Below are positions 57,506 through 64,000 of a stretch of 64,000 nt of DNA, piece after piece. A program made the translations under genes and the position numbers. The stretch covers positions 47,127,167 through 47,191,166 of the forward strand of contig NC_041011.1 in assembly GCF_004193775.1 (NCBI RefSeq), written 5' to 3'. The notes below the pieces were generated by a model that saw nothing but the letters and a program-made list of their open reading frames with translations, did no database searches and was not told where the DNA came from. This DNA comes from Glycine soja (taxonomy: Eukaryota > Streptophyta > Magnoliopsida > Fabales > Fabaceae). Each line of letters starts with the position of its first letter. The first letter of the stretch is position 1.

Positions 57506-60001
57506 CGAGACTTATGTGTGGGCATTCATTTCAGAAAAAAAAAGGTTTTAGTGAATTTTTGGTTTTATGCAACACTTTGAAGGATTTGTTGAGGATGCTG
57601 TTGAATCCACCACGGGAGACCATTAAAGATGATGCAATGATTCAGATAGAGATGTCTGTGCCATGGAGAGGCAAAAGTAAATTACACAGACGAAACTCCA
57701 ATTCTTTGCCAGGTGAGAAGCTCGGGTCAAAAGGGTGCGGAAAAACTGGCAAGGTCCAAATTTTGTGAATTACTACCATTTATATACATATCTGTGGTAT
57801 ACATGGAAGGAAATAAGGGTTCTAAATGCAATTCAGTGAGGAAAAGCAAATTTTTACGGAAGTAATTGATTTGACCAAAACATTGTTCACTTTTGATTTC
57901 CGAATTTACTATTGTACAAAATTTTTCCATTTGTGGCTGAAAGGCACTTTATTTTCCGATGTATCCTTTTGGTGTTTCCTACCAAGCATTTGGTTATGGA
58001 AACTGGTATTAATGGCAAAGGTTCAACTAAGCCACGTGGAACCTGAATTTTTTGTTTTTATATTATAGGACTAACAAAGGTTAGAGTAGGCTTTAAAACT
58101 TGGCCTAGAAAAGAGAAAAAAAAAATGAATTTAACAGTGGAATGCCAAAATAAAATTTTGTTGTGCGTGTTCGATACTGAATTAGTAGTAGAAAAAAATA
58201 TAGCTAATAAGTGACTAAACATTTGTATTTAGTATTATTTAAAAAATATAAATAAATAAACTTATCATTTTTTAGAATATCTGTTATTAAATAAAATTAT
58301 ATTAAAATTGAGTAAAAATATTAACTATATCTTTAATTGAGCAGATATTATCTCTTTAAAGATATTAGGCATATTAGAATTCATTATCACGATTTATTTT
58401 TTCTTTTGAGTAACAATAGTGATATAATTTATATTAAAATACATAAATTCAAAAGAGAAATAGCAAATGTAAATTTATCATTAAAATAAAAATTTATTAA
58501 AAAATAAAATAATTATTAATTTATAATTTAATATAAACAATTGTAAATGAAATTTTTAATTCATATGTGTAGTTTTTTTTTATATAAAATTAAGCATATT
58601 AATTTCTAATTTTTTATGAGGTTATTATTAAAAAATATCAAATTTATAAATCAAATATTTTCTTATAAATTATTTATTTCATATTTATTAAGAGAAAAAC
58701 AGAAAAATATAAAATAATTAATCTAACTCAAATTATTAAAGATATTATTAATTTAATTTTATAGCACATAATTATAATAATGGTTTTGAAGAAATAATCA
58801 TAAGAATATTGTGACTAATTTTATACTTGTATAATTTTTCACTTATTATCAATATGAAGTAAGGGAGAAAAAATATAATAAAATATATATTTTCATTTTA
58901 TTTTTAAGTCTATTTTTTCTATATGAAAAGTATAAATTTAAAAATATAGTTTTTTGATACGAAATTTAAGAATATATGAATACATAATATAATATAATTA
59001 TTAAATTTCACTGTTTATTTCATTTATTGTTGATACAGCATCACAAATCGATTCGAGATATCTCAAAATTACATATTTAAGATAATTAAGAGCTTTTTAT
59101 ACCGCGAGTTTTGTTGTTATTTTTATAAGCAAAGATAAGTTAATTTAGAAGGGAGTACAGGGGTACTCCAAACTCACTTTTCAAAGAAAGGCCAATCAGG
59201 CTTTTACATTTGAGAAAATACAAGACAAGATATCTATACACCAGTAAAAAATAAAACAAGACAGCTCCTCTTTTATCCCCACTAGCAAATGAATGTCAAG
59301 AACAAACTTTGAAATCTAAAGTTTTGTTTAGATCCAAAAGTTTTAATTAGATCATCAATATAATTCAACTTTGATGAAGCCGTTCAAGGGTGTAAAGTTC
59401 TTTCAATGTCTATTTTTTTTTTCTGAAAAGATTCAGACTTTGAAATCTTATTTAAAAAAAGAAAAAAAACTAAACTCTTTGTTACTTAGACTAACAGTGT
59501 TGTCGATATTTAAGCACCACAAACACACAAATTCTCATATAAATCATTTAAATATGTAATTTTGAGATTTACGTTGATATAAAGATATACAAATTAATTA
59601 TCTTATGATTTTTGTCCTTTTTTTTGTGTGTAAACAAAACATGCATGTTATCCTTTAAAGGAGGGCTCGTACACTGTTTTGATTATTAACTGTATATATC
59701 TCCTCCACTCACTTTATCTTCCAAAAGCCCTTGATATTTTTATACAAAATAAAAATACAAGTATAAAAGGTTCAAATAGACCTAATGCTAGCTGATTACC
59801 AAGCCAACTTTCTTATATCCACGTCTCACCCCACCATTTATTGTGAAAAACAAAAATGAGGCGACCCTGCAAGAGAGATGATAAACCTTTTTTTGTCCTA
59901 AGATTCATAACGGGTTCCAATGCTGGTAACATCCAAAAAAGAAAAGACGATAAAAGGACATATATAGAATACACTTAATTGACATAGGGATCAAGATCAA
60001 G
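57506..60001. other. intergenic region between eIF5B and the VTL gene (convergent)
   Basis: The first 550 bp are probably the eIF5B 3' untranslated region, moderate in composition. From about 58100 to 59100 the DNA is extremely AT-rich and featureless. Near 59150 the string GGGAGTACAGGGGTACTCC is a small palindrome. The last few hundred bases are the 3' flank of the VTL gene. No additional gene is seen. Confidence 0.55.
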
Positions 60002-60670
60002 CTAAAGACCACTTGACCCAATTAACTTGGTTAGCCCAAAAGTAATAGCCATGGCTAGCCAACCCCCAAGCAAGACTCTCACAATAGACCTAAATGTTGG
60101 AGCCTTACCCAACACTGCCCCCAACCAACCAAACACCACAAGAGCTAAACTCACTGCTCCCAAAACCACACCTAGCCTCACCTTATAGTCCCTTATGAAA
60201 GAGGCTGCAAGGAGAGGCACCATTGCACCAACTGAAAATGCAAGAGCTGATGCTGCTGCAGCATGCATAGGGTTTGGCAATTTCTCTTTCTCATCACCAT
60301 CATCATCTTCCTGATCTTGATCTATACTGTCCCTTTCTTTCTCTCTTTTCATTTGAGCAACTTCTATGTCCAATTGCGAATACACCGACACAAACTCACC
60401 TATGGCCATGCTGCATGCCCCAGCAACTAGCCCTGCAAACCCTGTTAGGATCATAACTTTGATGTCTTGCTTCACTGCTCCCACACCCATCATTAGTGAT
60501 GCTGTTGAGACCAACCCATCATTGGCTCCTAAAACAGCAGCACGTAGCCATTGAGATCGCTTTGAGTAGTCAAAGTCCTTCGTTTCAACCTCTAGGGCTT
60601 CTTGTTGCTCAAGGTCATTGTTTGGATGGACAAATTTGGGTTGGTTGAGGGATGAGTGATCTAATGCCAT
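60002..60670 (-). CDS. VTL: vacuolar iron transporter-like protein (nodulin-21 type), 222 aa
   Basis: Membrane protein of the VIT/CCC1 family, short plant VTL class, predicted to move iron (perhaps manganese) into the vacuole or, in nodules, across the symbiosome membrane. Single exon. The start ATG at 60670 gives MALDHSSLNQ; the frame continues upstream but only that start fits the family. Five hydrophobic segments: about 43-66 (with the family motif GANDGLVSTASLMMGVG), 72-98 (AGACSMAIGEFVSVYSQ), 136-158, 165-188 and 197-218. The loop between segments 2 and 3 is short, lacking the larger cytoplasmic metal-binding domain of VIT1, but holds an acidic string (residues 117-129). Arabidopsis VTL1/VTL2 (AT1G21140/AT1G76800) lie close to eIF5B genes, as here. 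Nodule expression cannot be judged from sequence. Confidence 0.93.
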   Translation of the reverse strand: MALDHSSLNQPKFVHPNNDLEQQEALEVETKDFDYSKRSQWLRAAVLGANDGLVSTASLMMGVGAVKQDIKVMILTGFAGLVAGACSMAIGEFVSVYSQLDIEVAQMKREKERDSIDQDQEDDDGDEKEKLPNPMHAAAASALAFSVGAMVPLLAASFIRDYKVRLGVVLGAVSLALVVFGWLGAVLGKAPTFRSIVRVLLGGWLAMAITFGLTKLIGSSGL

Positions 60671-60747
60671 GATAAAAAGGGTGAACGTGTGCTTGAGGAA
60701 GAGATATCTAATGGAGGATGTGAACAACACACGCTAACTAAGAAGGG

Positions 60748-60755
60748 TATTTATT
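60748..60755 (-). promoter_or_regulatory. TATA-like box of the VTL gene
   Basis: The minus strand reads CAATAAATACCC about 80 bases upstream of the start codon. That would put transcription start about 50 bases before the ATG. Other AT-rich strings upstream could serve instead. Confidence 0.3.
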
Positions 60756-60879
60756 GATGAAAATTGCTTATCTTTGGAGGCAACGGTGTGGGGGCAACCC
60801 CACTAATCAAAAGACAAATTTTATATTCACCAAATGCATACGGAAATTAGTATGTATATAGAGGTTTAAAGTAAATTAA

Positions 60880-60960
60880 GCTAAAGTTAGTCCAACTGAT
60901 AAGGACTGATCTCATATATATCTCACGAATTTAAATTCTATTGTTGATGTAAAAAGTAAT
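60880..60960 (+). mobile_element. possible SINE remnant
   Basis: TTAGTCCAACTGATAAGGAC resembles an A-box region and CACGAATTTAAATTC a decayed B box about 35 bases on. It is similar in style to other tRNA-derived SINE relics of legumes. No flanking duplication was identified. Confidence 0.3.
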
Positions 60961-62763
60961 AGTTAAATATTTTTTTGTAAGCATTGTTTTAAAAGTCTAT
61001 TCTAACTTTAGTGAGCTTCTAGGAATACCAGTTCAATAAATTAACCTAAACTTTTTTCACCAAGAGAATAGTAAATTAATTTTGCCTCATTTATTAAATA
61101 ATGTATGAAAAAGAGGGGAATGATTGAGGAAGTGTGTCCTGCAATGGTGACATTGTTTAAAGTATGCTAATGTAACTTTTTTGGGGTGGTCAAATACGAA
61201 ATAATGTTGTTTTGAATGTGCAGTCAAGCTGTGTGTATGTTTTTGCAACTTATTGAGCCTTTAGAGCCTTATAGCTTTAATTATAGTCATTATGAATTAT
61301 GGAAAAGAGATGTTATTATTAGTAATTGGTTGGTTTTAATACGTAGTTTATACATTCTACACAAATCCCATGATAATTTTTGTTGTAACTTGGGTTGTAT
61401 AAAATTTGTTTTGGCGGATATAATAAGCAAATAAAAACATTACAAAGCAGTCAAAAGCTTTTTGGGTCATGCCTTGTTGAAGAGAGTCAATTAGCTAGAT
61501 GTGATGTTATTCTTCAATATACATTTCAAAAGTTGGAAAAGTAACCAGATATAAAATTTATAAAAGGAGTTATCATGATTGACATCCACCAAATGAATAT
61601 GAACATTAACCACTTGTACACATTTGACAGACACACCTAATGAAGTGGCAGAAAAATATTCATGAAATTAATGTAATATCACTGCTTTTTTCACCAAAAA
61701 GAAGATAAAGTACCTCTTTCAGAGATTTCCGAAATTATATCCGTTGATAAGATAAAAAGCTAATAGCATTTTAGAATTTAAATAATTGAATCATAGAAGT
61801 GATAGAATGAATAATTAATAGAGACCATCATATATAGAATTAAAAAAACATCTAGCATAAAAACAGCAATCAAAATGGGATGTACACTTGAAGGAAGTTA
61901 TACCCGATCACCAGAAGCTCATGAGTATAGTATGACTCAGATAAAGGACAAAACGTAAAGATAACCAAAATGATTTTGCTTTTTTTCACACGCTAAAAGA
62001 AGAGGGAAAAGCATATTATTGAGGCACCTTTGTTCCTTCAGTTATAACACTGGGTCTAGTACCACACAAAGAGTTTTGTATTGCATTGAAAAACCGATGA
62101 AAGCTATATGTGTGCATCAAATTTATTTAAATTCTTTACGTATAGTTTCTTTGTAGTTGATATAAAAAGGCGAAGGTCATTTTCTGAGTTTCAGCTGTAA
62201 GGATATGTGGTATATAAGTCGCTTCTAAATCATAAGCACTAGAATTTGCTGGCTAACAGAATGTATAGCTTATAAAATAAAAAAGAAAAATCCCGGTATA
62301 TATAGAAATGATTCAACTAAATATGCATAATACAACTTATCACGTGTGTTGAAACCATGCATGGACCAATATCCCTTTGCAAAAATATGGCGTTAAAAGG
62401 TGGCTATTAAAAAAAATGTAAAAACATTGCCAGCATATATATATAGTAGCTCATTTTTTATCAGAGAGTAATTGTTTTTCCAATTAAAATCACACGTAAA
62501 CTTTATAGAGTGGAGGAGGCAGTGAAGATCTTGATGCTAATAAATTGTTGCAGCTTGTGCTATATTAGGGAATGTGAACCATGCTAATTAGTTAGCTAAA
62601 TTTATAATTGATATAACATTTCATGTGTTAGAACCAAGCTAAAAAATGCAGCTCAAACCAATATGGCACACAGTTTATGCATGACTTGGGTTTGGGATTG
62701 AAATTTCTGATTATTATATCCAATTTAACTTCCTTTTAAGAAGGAAAAAATAGCATCCAACTC

Positions 62764-63013
62764 GACATCTTTTTTTGGCCGGCATGCTGTGACATGGTCT
62801 ATTTGGATCATCTGTAACAATAGTGTTTCAGGGAATTCCTTTTGCCTTCAATGGTGTTTTGGATTTGATAAGTAGTAGATTATGAACATCTTTCTTTGGC
62901 ATGCAGTGGCAAGGTCTATTTAGATCACGTGTAACAATGTTGTGTTTCAGGGAATTCTTTTTGCCTTCAACGTTAACGGTGTTTTGGACTTGATAAATAG
63001 TAGATCATGGACA
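62764..63013 (+). repeat. imperfect tandem duplication, about 120 bp per unit
   Basis: Unit 1 (62764-62883) and unit 2 (62884-63013) share GGCATGC, GGTCTATTT-GATCA, GTGTTTCAGGGAATTC, TTTTGCCTTCAA and GGTGTTTTGGA-TTGATAA. They differ by point changes and a small insertion in unit 2. The plus-strand reading (FNGVLDLISSR) has a retroelement-like look, but I cannot assign a family. Confidence 0.75.
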
Positions 63014-63870
63014 TGGTTTAATGCCAAAATAGACAATGCTCAATGTACTTTCTCTGATTTGGTGTACTGATTTTGTATCTTGTTTTTATTTATGTCTCCA
63101 ATTTGGCCTTGCTAGATTAATGTTCTCTAGTTAGAGTACCTATTACTCTCTTAATAAATTTTTGCTTGTATATAAAAAATGACACTGGATCAGGTTTGGA
63201 CCACCTAGAATATAACCTAAGTTTTTCCTCAAAATACACCGATTCTAATTTCTTAAATATATTCTCATCAAAAGTGATTTTTAATAAAATTGAGTTAATG
63301 AAAAGAGACATATCAGCACTCCTACTGAAATGAAATATTTTCAAAGAAAACTGAAAACAAAACAGCTAAAAGATAAGGTATATTCTCCTCCAATTTGGGT
63401 AGATACCACATAACAGTTCGTACCATAATACCAATCCTTTAGCATAGAATATCACGCATGTCGAGTTGTTTATAATTAGGTAAGAAGATTTAGTCTAGAA
63501 TTATCAACAATTTCAAGAGACGAAGTCCTATATAGCATATACTAGAAAAGATTTTCAACAAGATTTTAATTGAATTGCAAATTGAAGTAGCAATTGCAGT
63601 TGTCATTAGGATTTTGCAGCTACCACTACTGCATTTTATTTTTGTTTTTGGACCAAACGACAGTATTTGGTCACATTTGTCTGCAATCTCAGCGACAGCA
63701 AACACAACTAAATCTTTGCCTAATTGAAAATGCAATTTATTTAAAACCCAGATGCTTATATATTTCAAATATAATCAAAATGAATGTATGATGTTATATA
63801 TGGCAACGAAACAAAGTATTGGGCTTTATCAGCGTAATATTATACTTAGGTAACACGAACAAAATGAAAT

Positions 63871-63871
<1 letters not shown>

Positions 63872-63908
<37 letters not shown>

Positions 63909-63910
63909 AT
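63872..63910. repeat. compound (TA)n-(TG)n microsatellite
   Basis: TA units pass into a short GT run near the right end of the window. Confidence 0.85.
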
Positions 63911-64000
63911 AAATTTTAAAAATAGAGTAGAATAAAATAACAAGTAATTAAAATTATTCTACATTTTAATTCTACTGAAAACAGTAAGATTATATTAAAA

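Larger units (their letters stand above)
60671..64000. other. upstream region of the VTL gene; no other gene seen
   Basis: AT-rich with no supported coding region. It holds a SINE-like remnant near 60880-60960, an imperfect tandem duplication at 62764-63013 and a microsatellite near 63872. Open frames of up to 92 codons show no recognisable domain. Confidence 0.55.

Noticed and set aside
61216..61434. A 72-codon frame upstream of VTL with YELWKRDVIISNWLV, a little like Copia gag (WKRCNNMV)
   Set aside because: Only a few residues agree, and no zinc knuckle, protease or integrase sequence is found nearby. Not enough to call a retrotransposon.
1..64000. CRISPR arrays, phage-like gene blocks or operons
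   Set aside because: The DNA is plant nuclear sequence with spliced genes. No regularly spaced repeats with unique spacers and no bacterial gene organisation were seen.

Overview
The window is nuclear DNA of a dicot plant, most likely a legume close to soybean (Glycine). The evidence is the very AT-rich, transposon-littered intergenic sequence, spliced genes with canonical plant introns, and predicted proteins that read like the legume forms of known families. I assigned names by recognising motifs, not by a database search.

The first 20.5 kb hold no protein gene I can support: AT-rich sequence, microsatellites, a 21-nt poly-G run, a GC-rich patch near 15.4 kb, and a cluster of TGGGCY promoter-type motifs near 12.7 kb with no gene attached. 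From 20.5 kb on there are six apparently intact genes. They are (1) a trihelix (GT-gamma type) transcription factor on the minus strand; (2) cytosolic fructose-1,6-bisphosphatase on the minus strand, with 12 coding exons and one GC-AG intron; (3) a MINDY-3/FAM188-type deubiquitinase on the plus strand, with 7 coding exons; (4) a single-exon PORR-domain organelle RNA-splicing protein on the plus strand; (5) translation initiation factor eIF5B on the plus strand, with 12 coding exons; (6) a vacuolar-iron-transporter-like (nodulin-21 type) membrane protein on the minus strand. For each spliced gene I joined the exons by hand, and the joined frame stays open from start to stop: 338 aa for FBPase, 612 aa for MINDY and 1344 aa for eIF5B.

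The genes do not form a pathway. They are housekeeping and regulatory genes kept together by ancestry. From memory, FBPase and the MINDY-like gene are near neighbours in Arabidopsis (AT1G43670/AT1G43690). The trihelix, eIF5B and VTL genes recur together in two related Arabidopsis segments (around AT1G21140-21200 and AT1G76800-76870).

The most interesting structure is in the non-coding DNA. There is a 1.2-kb element with roughly 400-bp inverted arms directly against the PORR gene leader. A decayed copy of the MINDY gene's last exons lies on the far side of the PORR gene. A complete SINE is bounded by a perfect 16-bp target-site duplication inside MINDY intron 2. A 183-bp duplication inside that gene copies an exon end with its splice donor. 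A LINE remnant in intron 3 lacks its 3' part. I saw no CRISPR array, prophage or clearly new multi-gene system, and none is expected in this kind of DNA.
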